Assembly: GCA_914767715.1 (NCBI GenBank) | Contig: OU612071.1 | Coordinates: 5,954,001-6,014,000, forward strand | DNA from: Membranipora membranacea | Lineage: Eukaryota > Bryozoa > Gymnolaemata > Cheilostomatida > Membraniporidae | DNA: 60,000 bases | Direction of reading: 5' to 3' | Shown: positions 48,101-60,000 of the stretch, in pieces | How positions within the stretch are numbered: the first letter of the stretch is position 1 | Layout: each line of letters opens with the position of its first letter | The notes under the pieces: generated by a model | Seen by the model: the letters and a program-made list of their open reading frames with translations, nothing else | What the model was told of the DNA's origin: nothing | Databases searched by the model: none | Made by a program: the position numbers and the translations under genes

Positions 48101-51100
48101 ACCACCTCCTGGAATCCGTCCTCATCATCCTGCCACCCGTCTGAGTCGTCGTGGTGTGCGTTTGGTATCTCATCGATGATGACGACTCCTAATAATTAAT
48201 GAATGAAATAATATGAATCACGAATTACGAATCCATCTATGTACGATAACGCAACAAAAAGGTGACTATGACGCAGGAAGTAAAGTACTGTTGATTTTGT
48301 GAGACAGATTTTTGTCAGGTTTTTCTTTGTCACCTAAGAGATTTGGTTGTTCACAAGGATGGCTTATATGAAAGCAGATACTGAGTGTGAGTGCATCTCA
48401 ATCCTGTGTATTTTGGGTTTTCGCATATATAACCAGGGAAGCTCAGCTCAATGAAGGTCACAAGAAAATTAAATTGAGCCTGGCACAGCATCAATAAGCT
48501 CGACTAATAACTTACCAGCATAATTATTCAGATCAATCCCATCTAAAGGGTCGGCAGGGGCGATGGTCTGCTCTTTAGCCTGTGTTTTACTTCTTTCTTT
48601 ACTTGATAGGGGCTTGGTGACGTCACTCAGCTCTGAGTTCTTGTTGGACATGGCTGAGGCTACAAAGAAAAACATTTATTGATGACTAAGACTTCTGAAA
48701 TCATAACATACATACATCTCTCTAGTTCTTTGCTGGCAACAAGGGACATATTTTCGGAGTCAAGTAATTTTAATTAACATTGGCTAACACCCAACTTCAT
48801 GATTAGTTAATAAAGGAATCTTTAATTGTTACTAGAGGGTTGTCAATGCACAGTCGTAGAGCACTAGTTTTTATATGTGACTGGTGCTCTTTGGTAAATG
48901 TCATTATTAGTCTAGCACCTTCACAAACAGTTCAACTCAGTGAGTGAGCCAACTGACAGAAACATGTAGTGCAGCTTTGGATTTGAATCGGAAGAGGACA
49001 CCATTTATAGAAGCCTACTCCAGCTATAAAGGTTCAGTTGTCTCCGATTCAAGAGGACTAATCATTCTCAAATGTATCATCCTACATCTGCCAGGGAATT
49101 AACATCCTTAGACACAATTTTTTCCAAGTTGTCGTGTATTTCAACCTCACACAAGTTACATACAGTGAGAATACATACCTATAGCTGTAGGATTATCATG
49201 AGTTACATCATCTAATCTGTACACAGCTGTAGAGTTTGAGGTAGATTTACCATTAGGTAGAGATTTCCCTCCTCGTCCACCTCGGCTTGAGGTCACCTGA
49301 TGATAGAAAAAAACATGAAAACGATTAAATACTGTTGAACGTGAGCCACACCATGAAAATAAACACTATTATCGCAACAGCCTAGGCAAAGAAAGATTCC
49401 TGGCACACACATGCACCTGCATGAAGCATGGATGATGCAGACACCTGTGTTAAGATTGCATGGTTGAGATAATCGAAAGACGTTGATGTAACGTAAGCAA
49501 GTCATTTTTGATAGCCCAAGATCAGGTCCAAGTCGACATTTGTAAATCATATGTTAGTAGTCGCACTATATATTGTGTGGGGAGGGGGGACGATTAATGT
49601 AAGATTTGTCATTGATTAAATTGGAATGCGAAGACAGAATGTGCGTGCGTGCGCACACTTCCAGTTACCAGTCCAATATCTATGTAAATCATGATGGATC
49701 CTATTCTAAATCGCATACCTTGCCATCTGGTGATTTTTCCTTGCTGAATCTACCATCACGGCTAGTACTCCCTCTGCCGGCTGAGGTTCCATATCCACCT
49801 CTGCCTCTTGTAGAGACACCCCTGCCTCTGCTGGGTCTTTCTCCACCCCCTCTATATGACGAGGTTCGACCTGACCCCCTGTAAGTGGTGCTTCCTAAAA
49901 AATATGCGAAAATAGACCGTACAAGATAACCGCGTGAAATCAGTGAGTGGGAAGTTACTTCTACAAAAAAAATATGAAGTAAGAATATTTTTATGACAAA
50001 TTTATTTTAAACTTTTTCGTTACTTTATGGTGACAAATCATGTCTTAGCTATAAATGCGATTATGACGCAGCAGTTCCATCTTAATCGGAGCTTCTTAAG
50101 AAGACATGGGTACAGAAGTTAATGGTATAGCTGTTTTTGTCACCAAACATCTCGTTGAACAGCTATGAGATTCATTAACTCCTACTCACCATTTGAACGA
50201 GTCGAGTCGTACTCTGGTCTGCTGCCTCCCTGAGCAGACTTAGACCTGCTGCTGTCAGACTGGTTAGTACCGGCAGCGGTGACCTCTTGACCTCCAGCTG
50301 CTGCTGTCGCTGCTGAGGAGGATGAAGCCGACTCCTTCAAATGATCACTACTTTCAGAAGCGGTCTCCCACTCCTCCTGTAAACAAGAGATAGAGATAGA
50401 GTGGTATAATGGTAACATCAAGTCATTGGTGTTTAGAGATTTTGATCGGCTGTCTCGAATCCTGACATGTCTTGCTTTACACACAGATAATGATTCAATG
50501 GAAAATTACAGACCAATTGAAGAACGTAAGACAATATAGAGTTCAAGTCAAACTTGATGTGAGGCTAGATCTTGATTTCTGCTATCATCTACCTTCACAA
50601 CATGAGTTCACACATATAAATAGTTCACAATCCCCATTTCTCCGGAAGGAGAGGGGGGGGGGCAAAGACCACATGTTATTATTGTGTAGTGTTACAGTTT
50701 TGTATTTAACATTGAGTCTTACCTGGGGGTCGTTATCGGTGGTAGCGCTGTCCTGTCGTCTCTTTCCAGGGCTGTGTGGAGCGCTGGGTAGTACAGTATG
50801 TCTACCCCTACCACCTCTAGATGAAGATCCACCCCTTGTCTGGTATCGTGTACCACGTCCTCTACCTAGAATGAGTGAAACAGTGCATTAAATGATCAGA
50901 AGGCCACATAAGCGTTTTGTCTTCATCAATATACTTATTTTTTTCGTTCTCTATACACTGGGTCTAATTTACCCACCCTGTTTAACGGGTCCCCTTAAGA
51001 GCAAGTGGCTTGTGTGTGGTAGATAACCTATACCCTTCCCCACTGTTGCCTGCTACTCTTTTTTCGAAGAGGCAGAAGAGGGATCTTCATGGTTCTGATT

Positions 51101-54100
51101 TTTTAAAAGGAAAGCCCTTTCATAAGAGTGGAAAAATTAATTGATTGACTTGGATTATGGACTATGGATTATTCCCTAGATTCGAAGATTTGTGTTGAAT
51201 CTAATATGCAATAATGTACATTCATTTCTTGTTCCTTACCTCTGCCTCTATAGTTAGATGAGTGAGGGGCATAGTCATCCCTTTCCTCACCTCCCCATCT
51301 ACCACCGCTGTCATCAGCTGGTGGTCCATTCCACTGATCTATCCTCGGTTCTGTGGGTGGGAGAATACAAAATGATAACATATGACAATAGAAGCAGTAC
51401 CACAATTACTGGTCATATACAACAAAGAATTGGATCAAGAAGAAAAAAATTGAGAAACTTCAAAGTATATGAATCTGCTATAATAATGGGTGATAAAATT
51501 CATTACACTGATATTCGCACCAACTCATCAGAAACTTCAACCATCAGAACTGTCTTGATTGATTTTTATGGATTTTCAGTAGGAATATAAAATTTTAAAA
51601 CAAAATGGTTGAGTAACCAGTTAGATCTAACAAAGAACACAGGCTACAATCTTACCTCCATCATCCGTATGATCTCTGTGTGCGGAGGAGGCTGATGCAT
51701 GTCTAGGTGGTACATTACGGGGCTCATAGTATCGTCCCCTACTGGAGGAGCCACCGCCGTATCCTCTAGAACTGGAGCTACGACCTCGACCTCTCCCACC
51801 TCTACCGGCGTATCGTCCGCCTTCGTCTTCATACTCCTCTTCATAATAGTAACCGTCATCTCTGTAATGATAAAAAAATTATCGAGAATTGATTTGAGAG
51901 AAATTGTAATTTATATTTTCATTCGCAAAATCATGACAAGTTAGCAGGTATAACATGTTTGGACACTGTCTTGCTACATTGTTAAAATACTACAGGGCTA
52001 AAATTAGTAACCATCAGCTCATGAAATCCTCCTATGTTAACTTTCTTCTTAAGGCTGGTTTACAGTTTGCCTTCGTCATACCTGTCCGAGTCTTTATTTG
52101 AGTGATAGCAAGGTGGTATAGATAGATTGTAAGTTTCCCTGAGGACAAGACAAACCTGTATCTACTGTTGTTATAGCCTCCACCCCGGGATCTGCCTCTA
52201 GGTGCTACATATGTATCTCTGGTAGGTCGGGCCTGCTTACCACGACCACCACCACCCCTCCCCCTGCTGTTATCTCTGTGATCTCTGTATGAGCCGTCAT
52301 CCTTCCTCCATGAGTCCGTTCTATTACCGTCATCAACTGGAGACGACTCTGTGTAAAAATTAGAGGAAAATTGATGATATAGCTCTCACTCAGTACATTG
52401 TATATATCAGGCTAGATAAGCCGCATAGTGAGATCTAAGTGTCCAGATTACTAAGGTTGGCGATCTCATAACATTCATTAATACTTTTCGCTTAAAATTA
52501 AAAATCAGATGTCTTATCACACCCCACATCCCAAGCATGGGCGGCGAAATTAAGGTGCCTTAGTGGCGAGGCCGCAATAACTGCACCAGATTGCTCTCTG
52601 TTTGCAGGCAGGTCAGAGCATATCTGGGGGCCAACTAAACCCAAGTAGTCGATGGACTGCAGTGGGACTCGAACCCACGACCTTTGACATTTGCATGCTA
52701 AGGACTGGCGCTCTAACCAACTGAGCCACCTCCTACTTTTCTGTATGTCATCATGTTGCAATTAGGTTACTTTGGGTTTCTGTTCAATTCAGGTTATTGG
52801 AGTGCAGCTTCTTGGACTAGAGGCAAAATACAGACGAAAAATTTATCAGGTTCAAGTGGCGTGTCATGTGGGAACATTGCACAATTGTTGCTATCCATAA
52901 TTGCCAGTTACCCTTACCACTCAATCTAACCTCCCACTGACCTTTGTCTTCAGATGAGACAGGTAATGTCTCCTCTTTATTTTGTCTGGCCTCCACTTCC
53001 TGTGTGGGTGTGGTTACTGTGGGAGGTGAGGGTGTGTCCCTCAAGCTCATTTCCTGTTTCCTCTTATCCCAGATATTCTCCTGAAACATTCAAAATTTAA
53101 TATCTGAGCAAAGGCATCGATCGGCTCAACGCCTCTTAAAAATTACTAAGGATTTTCAAATACAACACCTAAGTGATGATGTAGACTTGAACTATCTCAT
53201 TTCCATGTAACAGAGCAGTGCAAGTCCCTTAGCTTCGCATTCCAGCTTTCCTAGCCTATTCATGAAAGCGTTGAAGTTTTGGGCGGCCAAACAAGCCTAC
53301 CTTAGGAGGTGGAGCTTCACTTAGCACAGGTATCTGTATCGGTGCTGGTGTACCACTGGGGCTCGGTCTGCCGCTGCTCCCACTTCCCGTCTTGGCCTGT
53401 GTACCAGCCTGCGGCAAATTTGTTGGTGCGCTACCGGCAGGTTTTCTGTTAGTAAAGTCTTTGGTTGATGATGAGGTACTGGTTGTTGCTGCTTCTTTCT
53501 CACTAGAGGGAGCTTTAGAAGAAGGAGCCGATCCTGTCATTGACTTATCACTGCTACAAAAATCCAACAAATACAATCGTTAATCCTGGCAAGCCTTTCA
53601 CATGTAGGGTTGAGAACTCATCTTGATAATAGGAAAAAAGCTGGAAGAATATGCTAGATTCATTACAGATGAATGACATAAAAGAAAAATCTAAGCATAA
53701 CAACAAAATCTAGAAAAAAACTATAGATGTTTCAGCTTATTACACCAGTGTAATTTATAACTTAGTTGTGAAACATCATTTTTTCCCTCCTGTAGTGAGA
53801 GATTGGTAACCATGGTAACACATACCTGTTTTTCCTTTCAGCAGCTGGTTTAGTATTAGGCTCGCCGGTGTTGGCAGGCTTACCGTCCTTACTGGAGGAG
53901 CCGGTTGAGTCCTTCTTACTGACTGGCGCCTTATAATCCACATGACCGTCCCAATCCTCATAACCCTCCTCGTATCTATAGTCTTTACTGGCGTAAGACG
54001 GACCTGTCATAACAAAGAAAAGGGTTCTTACAGTGAAATATCAACAGAGTTCATGTGTAGAAAAAATACTTTGAATCTTTGCATTAGATTCAGTGCTTGG

Positions 54101-57100
54101 TCAAAAACATTAGAGTGACAATAGCAGGATTATTTTGCTCAATCAAGTAAGAATATTGAACTGATTGTCAGTATCTGTGTGGATCAATTGTGGTGGATAT
54201 ATTATAACTTTGGGACTCTGAATGAAATTGGTACATATCCAGTGATGTCACAGGGGCTATGGTGTATGATAAGGTTTCTTAGCTGGAGAAAACTGGACCA
54301 CAGTGCACTTACCTCGTCCGCCTCGAGATGAGGTCCCTCTGGTTGATAGTGACCTCGCACCCCTGGTAGGGAAGGTTGGAGTTCTACCCCTCGATAGCGA
54401 GTTTCCTCCACCCCTCACAAACTCTCGAGACCTGCATTAAGAAAATAGAAACTGTCACACACACATAAATATGAATATTATAATACCAATTTAAAACATA
54501 AAAACTATAGTATTTATATGTTTATGGCAACACATTTCTCCACACTTTACAAGGAGTTCTCTGCTCATAACTTAGGAGAAATCACCAGCACAACTGAGCA
54601 AGGAGTCTCTGGCTCCTTGGAAACTGAAATAGAAGGCTAACAGTGCCCAGGGGGCATAAAACTAGTAGTTTCAGACCCAAAACAATGTTATGTAATGTAA
54701 ATGCACAGTCGTAGAGCACTAGTTTTGATATGCCGCTGGTGCTCTTTGGTAATTGTCATTATTAGTCTAGCATCTTCACAAACAGTTCAACTCAGTGAAT
54801 GAGCTAACCGACAGTAAGAAAATGCAAAGCTAGAATCTAGCGTGATGACCCGAAACGATGGATGTTGCATATTGTTGGACATTGGATGTTGGCTATTGGT
54901 AGTCCACTTGCAGTGATCTACAGTGTGAGAGCAACAGAGTTGCCGGCTTGGAGGTGGTGACAAAAATTTTGTTGTTGCCTCATCTTAAACTCAATCCTTG
55001 AATTTCCAATTCAAATTATATAAATTTTAAATGGTAAAAACGATTTCATTACAAAGAGACACATGGACCTTATATAGATGTACAAAATAATAATACTAGG
55101 TAGAGTTACTGACCTAGCTCCGCCCCTCCTGCTAGCACTGCCTCCTCTATCTGAGCCATATGATGAAACAGCGCCACGCCCTCCTCCTCGACTGGGCCTA
55201 CCTCCTCCGTACTCTTGTGCAGATCTGTAAAACAAATCAAAATATATATACTGTGGACGGAGAAGTCTACTATATACTTGTCTGATTAAATGGACTACGG
55301 AGTCTCTATAGGAAGCTATATCATCGCTATAATCTACTAATTAAGGATGCAAATTTACAATGGAATTGTCTTCCCTATTTTGCAAGCTGTTCCCCCCGGA
55401 GATATCACGATTGAAAGAGCCATCATCGCCAAGAAGGAACCTCAATGGTGAAGAAGACATGGGGTGTCCATACAACAGCTTAGTAGCACCAGTTTCGTAC
55501 AATGACGGTGCTTGGCGTGCCATGCTGGCATATTCTATTTTAGCACTTTTGATAACAGTCAACACAACATTTGTGAATTGACTGCCCTGTAAGTGCAAAC
55601 AGTATTGTTTTAAATTGATTTTGTTTGAAACGCAACAGTTTTAAGTTGAAAACTGTCTAGTAATTTTCTGTCAAGTCCAGCTTATGGTGACAGGTACCAT
55701 CTCCACAGTCTTGGGAAGGCATACATACAAAAAGAATGCATGAATTCAACACTAAGAGGAGCCATTAAACTGCAAAGGAGTGACGAGAAAATGACCAAAT
55801 CTCAGCATGCAAATTCTTTTTGGTACGCACCTGTCATCCTTGTATCTCTTTACAGGTGGTTTGTCTGGATCAGAGTAGGCGGGGCTAACCTTTGACCTCT
55901 CATCTCTAGAAGATGACTTAATATCATCAAGAGAAGTTCCTGGTGCCGTGTTCTCTTTCTAAAAAGAGTCCATGGCGTTCAGGCGTCAACAATGCAATAC
56001 ATAGCTGAATAGAATACGGTTGAAATTAAAATTTTTAGCAGGGTGTCAATGCACTGTAGTAAAGCACCAGTTTCTAACAATGGCGGCGCTTGGGTGTGGG
56101 ATTTTTACTGGCATTATTTAATCTAGCACTTATTACAGACAGCCCAGCTAAGTTATGAGCCAACCTGCAGGAGACAGTGCGATAATCAATCCATTTTGAG
56201 AGGATAATTTGTGCTGTTATAACATTAGAACTTGTTTGACAAATCTCATACATAGATAGGTTTAGAGTTCAAATCTACCGAAAATTATGATACATGATTG
56301 ACAAAGCTGGTTCACAGTGCTGTCAAAGACCAACTTCAAAGTTCTCACTTGAACACTGCCACTCAAAAAGTGTTTGAGATTGGACAAAAACTTAAACTGC
56401 AGCACCTGTACACGCCAAACAAGTCTACAAATAGATGAGTCAATGACACAACAAATGACTAAATTTCTTGTTTTTAACTGTTACACCGAACCAAAAAGTC
56501 ACAAAATCAGTAAAAGGGTCATAATTCCAGTGGATGACTAAATGAATACCTTACCTCAGTAGGGGAGTCGAGTACACCTATAGGTGCGGGTTTGGGTACT
56601 GGAGTCGGTGCCCAGGCTGATTGCTTAGGTGGAGCTCTACCATCTACACGATCTGTCTTATTTCCACTCTGTAACAACAAAAATACATAAACTTTCACTC
56701 CCATCACAAGTGTTCAATCCGATGCGACTTTGTGGGATTGAACCAACTTTGGGGTAAAAAGACATCAAACAAAATTGGCGAAAAGTTGCCTCTATCTGCC
56801 TTTCCCAGTGTCTATTAGATGATGTATTTGTCAATGCACAGTCGTAGAGCACCAGTCTTTACATGCGATCAGTGCTCTTTGGTAATTGTCATTATTTATC
56901 TAGCACTATCGAGCTGCAGTTCAGCCCAATGATATGAGCTAACTGGTTAAAGAAGTGCATCATGTAATATCACTCTTCAATTTGTCGGTGACTTATAAAA
57001 TCTGCTCAAATGGAGCTTGCCACAAATGTTTCACATTAATGCACTAGACAAATACTGGAATGTTCTAAAACTGACATCTGCAATGTGACAGGCTGTACAA

Positions 57101-60000
57101 GTCAATAATAAAAGTATTCAGGAGTTGCCCCCTGCTCCCTCCCAATCATCCAATCAGTGCACTGCTTATATTTACCTGGTCAGCGCTGCCCCTGCTGTCT
57201 CCTGGCTTATCCTTTCTCTTATCATCACTCTTATTAGCCTGTGATCCTCTGTCACCAGCTGATGAGGACGGGCCGGCCTTGTTACCGCCCCTCCTGAGTG
57301 TGACCATGTTACTCTGGCGTTCAGAGTCTGCCCTCACAGACTCCTTAGCTATGGGTATAGGTGCAGACATCTCAGATCTACGCTTACGTCCGCCTTCCAT
57401 ACCATCTCTGCATCAATAACGACATTAATGACATACGATCAATAGAAAAGAAAAATGAATCTCGATTGAATCTAAAAAAATGGCGGTTTTTTTAAACAGA
57501 AAAATCGGATTGCATCTCAACATCACAACAGAAGCGTGCCTCTTGATTGACAGGTGCAGCCAACCAGGGAATTAGGGTGGCCCCTCCAACATACTGAGCC
57601 ATAGGCCTACTACACCTTATTTGAAGAAGCTATGAATTCAGAAATTATGTTCAATTTATACAAATTGCTATTAATTACAATAGCTCAAGTATATGATATA
57701 GTATACACGGTATATCTGCACACATTTAGATAAGTTCCTGTTACAATCAGTCCTTACACCACAGTGTGACTCACCTGTCCTTATCCTCTTGCTCAGCGGG
57801 CACAGCCTTAGCTTTGTTAGCGTGTCTCGGAGGTACTGTAGACTTATTGCTATCTCTGCTGCCTCCTGTACCTGATGAGTACTTGTCTGAGGGTTTACCC
57901 TGTCGGTAATCGTCCCTCCTGTCATCACGTCTGTCATCTCTCCTGTCGCTCCTGTCACTTCTAAAAATAATTATGACATCTTGCAACTAATAAACAAATA
58001 CTGTGACATGTTGTAGCCGATTGCTGCCTGTGCTAAATTGTAAAATACATCCATATCAATACTCTCTACGGGTACAACTGCTCAAATCACAAACTAACTG
58101 AACCTCTCATCATATCTCATTGACTAGACATAGATGAGTAAGGTCAGAATATATTTGATGGGATAATTTGAGGTTGTAACTCGCAACAAACAAAAGAGGG
58201 AACAAGTCTCTATCTATCTCTAATCTCATAACTCTTATTCCCCTAACTTTTCAATCCAAAAACCCACAAACTCCGTTTCCCTGCAGATTAAATGACTAAC
58301 CGGTGACTGGCAGATCTGTTATAAGAAGCCCTAGGGTCGTCCTTCCTTCTATCATTATCAGAGGTGGGGGGCTTAGCGCCTCCCCCTCTCTCATCATTGA
58401 ATGGGTCATGTTGCACTTTGCCGTCAACAGACGAGGGTTTAGGATCCCTGGACATGGATCGCTCCATTCTATCATCTAAAAATACGATGAAGTTTCACAG
58501 TACATGAAGTTTACCGCCCGGGTAAGAGGCTTGTTTCTGACACAGTGAGAGGTTAGTTCGATGCTCAAACTGGCTAGACTAAATGATCGTTGTACTGCCA
58601 GTAGAGGGCAACACCCAAAACAAGCCACTCCAAAAGGAGGCAACTCACAAACTTTAACAAACAATAATACTAAGCCAAGATTGAAACTCAATCATCAAAC
58701 AAAAACCAAGGTTAAGTAATCGAAAATGAGTTCATTACCTCTCTTGCCGCCGGCGGTAGGTGGCTGCTGTTGAGGAGCTGATCTCTGTTGAGGTGCTGTA
58801 GCCTCGCTCTCAGATCTATTGGACTCTGATATTCTCCTGTCCCCACCTCGTGGAGCGGGTCTCGTCTCTGAGGAGGGTCCTACAGAGGCAGAGGAGTCCT
58901 CTACAGCTGGCTTATCTCTTCTCTCCATACCTCCTGGAACATCAGATTGTAAATTGTATGCAGCTAAATGCAATGTTGAGGTTAGCGATATGTGTGTCTT
59001 CATCAACATGAATTTTATTAGAAAGGTGTCAATGCACAGCTTTCTAGCACCAGTTTCGTACAATGGCAATGCTTATGTCACACTGCTGGCATTTTTTTAA
59101 TCTTGCCCCAAAAATAAACAGTTTAACTCCTAATGAGTAAACTGCTGTAACGAAAAGGGCAATCGCTCTGTATTACCTTAAATATTCCATCACTCAACTA
59201 TCAAAACTCAGCAGACAATATCTATTTCCCTACACATAACATTCTTACTTGGACAAAATGAGACAATGTTGGTCAAATATATGCTTGATTATGAATTTGG
59301 ACATTGATGTAATGAGTTAAGTCATTCATATTCCTTATCGCTATGTAACAGCGCAAGTAGCCAAAGTTCTTACCAGGTGCTGGAGTACCAGGGAAGGGGG
59401 GTCCTCTTGGTGGCCCCATCATCACATGAGGTGGCATCGGCGGTTTAGGGGCATCTGGGTGTGTCTTGGCAAACTCTGTCATCATGTGCATCCATTGTCG
59501 CATCTGCATCTCTGCAAGAAATTAATAAAATCCCGACTACAATCATTATTAATGGCATCACTAGGAGTTGCCTCCCTTCAAAGAGCAGACAACTCTGTGA
59601 CCATAACAATTTAATAAGTGACTATCGAGTAGTACCCTACTCCTGAAAGGGGTTGGATAGATGAAAAATTCAAAAATCCTTGGAGTTTAGATCGCTATTG
59701 ACTACTGATCTACAGGTCTCTTCTAAAGATAGCCTGAGAGCCCGGTGTTCACTTACCATACATCTGGTGAGGGTTGTATCCTTGATTATCAGGAGTTCTC
59801 CTCTCATCATCAGAACCTCGACTATTATTCCTCGGTCTGCCAGCTGGAGGCGGCGGAGGTGGTGGTGGCATCACTGGGAATGGAAAAGAAACTCAAATTT
59901 ATAACAAGTCAGTGTTGAGTCAGCTACTACACTAACATTTTGTGGCAGCTAAGTATCAACGCACCAACAAAGCAGCAGAAATGTGGCTATGAAGTGAGGA
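36141..60000 (-). CDS. PRRC2: PRRC2 (proline-rich coiled-coil 2/BAT2), 40 exons, 5' end missing
   Basis: Exons in transcript order: 59757-59873, 59374-59511, 58739-58933, 58301-58475, 57775-57960, 57176-57407, 56555-56668, 55831-55958, 55114-55224, 54313-54431, 53826-54003, 53301-53553, 52942-53080, 52156-52348, 51656-51861, 51240-51350, 50723-50865, 50190-50376, 49719-49894, 49179-49296, 48516-48659, 48001-48188, 47435-47624, 46957-47136, 46077-46172, 45535-45731, 44838-45053, 44386-44535, 43793-44002, 41913-42116, 41337-41576, 40762-40900, 40281-40440, 39771-39919, 39059-39297, 38447-38695, 37923-38197, 37298-37443, 36660-36883, 36141-36209. Every junction keeps phase; about 2,293 residues end at TAG (VVTPTSKESTPAADSTA then VDKAE). 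Family marks (residues counted from the window edge): proline run and RSD/RDD-rich charged region, several RG/RGG blocks (about 450-1100), EEWETASESSDH at about 913, DGFQEVVSRKTRKEK at about 1144, KLPPRLAKQREEK at about 1207, then a long Ser/Gln/Pro-rich tail with short polyQ tracts. PRRC2 proteins are cytoplasmic RNA-binding factors linked to stress granules and to translation initiation. The N-terminal BAT2 domain should lie beyond 60000. Confidence 0.92.
42117..43792. other. Long PRRC2 intron with an inverted repeat
   Basis: At about 1.7 kb, one of the longest PRRC2 introns here. It contains TAGCCAGTCCCTAGTAGCA (about 42729) matched in inverse by TGCTACTAGGGACAGCCA (about 42838-42856), possibly a small MITE of about 130 bases. 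Several short open frames on the plus strand have no supporting splice sites. Confidence 0.5.
48841..48960 (+). repeat. Intronic repeat family, copy A
   Basis: Roughly 120 bases with the blocks GTCAATGCACAGTCGTAGAG, CTGGTGCTCTTTGGTAA and TCATTATTAGTCTAGCACC, ending CCAACTGACAG. The same blocks, same orientation, recur at 54699, 55461, 56041, 56830 and 59026 in other PRRC2 introns. Confidence 0.8.
52498..52742 (-). mobile_element. tRNA-derived SINE
   Basis: Minus-strand head has an A box, TGGCTCAGTTGGTTAGAGCG (52709-52728), and a B box, GGTTCGAGTCC (52665-52675), within a paired GTGGG...CCCAC T-arm. The sequences that should form the acceptor stem do not pair, so it is not a functional tRNA. 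A body of about 150 bases follows and ends in an A/T-rich tail near 52495. It lies in the PRRC2 intron between 52348 and 52942, in the same orientation as the gene. Confidence 0.8.
54699..54814 (+). repeat. Intronic repeat family, copy B
   Basis: Close match to copy A through AATGCACAGTCGTAGAGCAC, GGTGCTCTTTGGTAATTGTC and ACAAACAGTTCAACTCAGTG. In the PRRC2 intron between exons 54313-54431 and 55114-55224. Confidence 0.8.
55461..55582 (+). repeat. Intronic repeat family, copy F (second subfamily)
   Basis: Shares TAGCACCAGTTTCGTACAAT with copy E at 59026 and the general layout with copy A (GTGTC start, second TAGCAC block about 80 bases later). Lies between PRRC2 exons 55114-55224 and 55831-55958. 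Confidence 0.65.
56041..56181 (+). repeat. Intronic repeat family, copy D (second subfamily)
   Basis: GTGTCAATGCACTGTAGTAA, AGCACCAGTTTCTAACAATG and TAATCTAGCACTTATTACAG follow the family layout; ends near GCCAACCTGCAGGAGACAG. In the PRRC2 intron before exon 55831-55958. Confidence 0.7.
56830..56946 (+). repeat. Intronic repeat family, copy C
   Basis: GTCAATGCACAGTCGTAGAG, AGTGCTCTTTGGTAATTGTC and ATCTAGCACTATCGAGC, then GAGCTAACTGG. Same subfamily as copies A and B. Confidence 0.8.
59026..59145 (+). repeat. Intronic repeat family, copy E (second subfamily)
   Basis: GTGTCAATGCACAGCTTTCT then TAGCACCAGTTTCGTACAAT and CTGCTGGCATTTTTTTAATC. Lies in the PRRC2 intron between exons 58739-58933 and 59374-59511. 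Confidence 0.7.

Noticed and set aside
52600-52740. Functional tRNA gene
   Set aside because: A and B boxes are present, but the acceptor-stem halves do not pair and a SINE body follows.

Overview
This is a piece of an intron-rich, AT-rich metazoan nuclear genome, most likely from a marine invertebrate. Genes are split into many short exons (often 70-250 bases) by GT-AG introns of a few hundred bases. One large gene is recognisably PRRC2, a family I know from animals. The rest of the window is full of short inverted-repeat transposons, a tRNA-derived SINE and a LINE remnant. I cannot name the phylum from sequence alone; no bacterial-style operons, ribosomal RNA genes or intact tRNA genes were seen.

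Layout. Positions 1-7.7 kb: sparse plus-strand gene debris, namely a degenerate RING-finger exon, a long hairpin, and an exon split in frame by an inverted-repeat transposon with a perfect 8-base target duplication. Positions 7.7-27.7 kb, minus strand: exons of a TRIM-like gene in canonical order, with a two-exon RING finger (27.7-24.8 kb), a B-box-like zinc exon (9.8 kb), a coiled-coil exon (8.5 kb) and an RG-rich tail (7.9 kb). Nested inside on the plus strand at 13.5-22.3 kb is an intact gene of at least 16 exons for a protein of about 1,200 residues. It resembles an invertebrate family of transposase-like proteins known to me only as uncharacterised, and has a plausible DDE triad. This is the most interesting object in the window. 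A LINE remnant lies in the RING-gene intron.

Positions 28-36 kb: mobile-element territory. It holds a 399-base palindromic MITE with a 9-base target duplication, and a 3.16-kb foldback element with minisatellite arms and a perfect 8-base target duplication, into which a 560-base relative has inserted. Two short unrecognised open frames follow. Positions 36.1-60 kb, minus strand: 40 exons of PRRC2 including the true C-terminus. All exon junctions are phase-consistent and together encode about 2,293 residues; the N-terminal exons lie beyond the window. Its introns carry at least six copies of one short repeat family and a tRNA-derived SINE.

The genes do not form a pathway. PRRC2 is a housekeeping RNA-binding/translation factor, the TRIM-like gene is probably a ubiquitin ligase, and the nested gene is either an intron-bearing transposon or a domesticated transposase. 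All exon models were made by eye from splice signals and reading phase; no alignment or transcript data were used.
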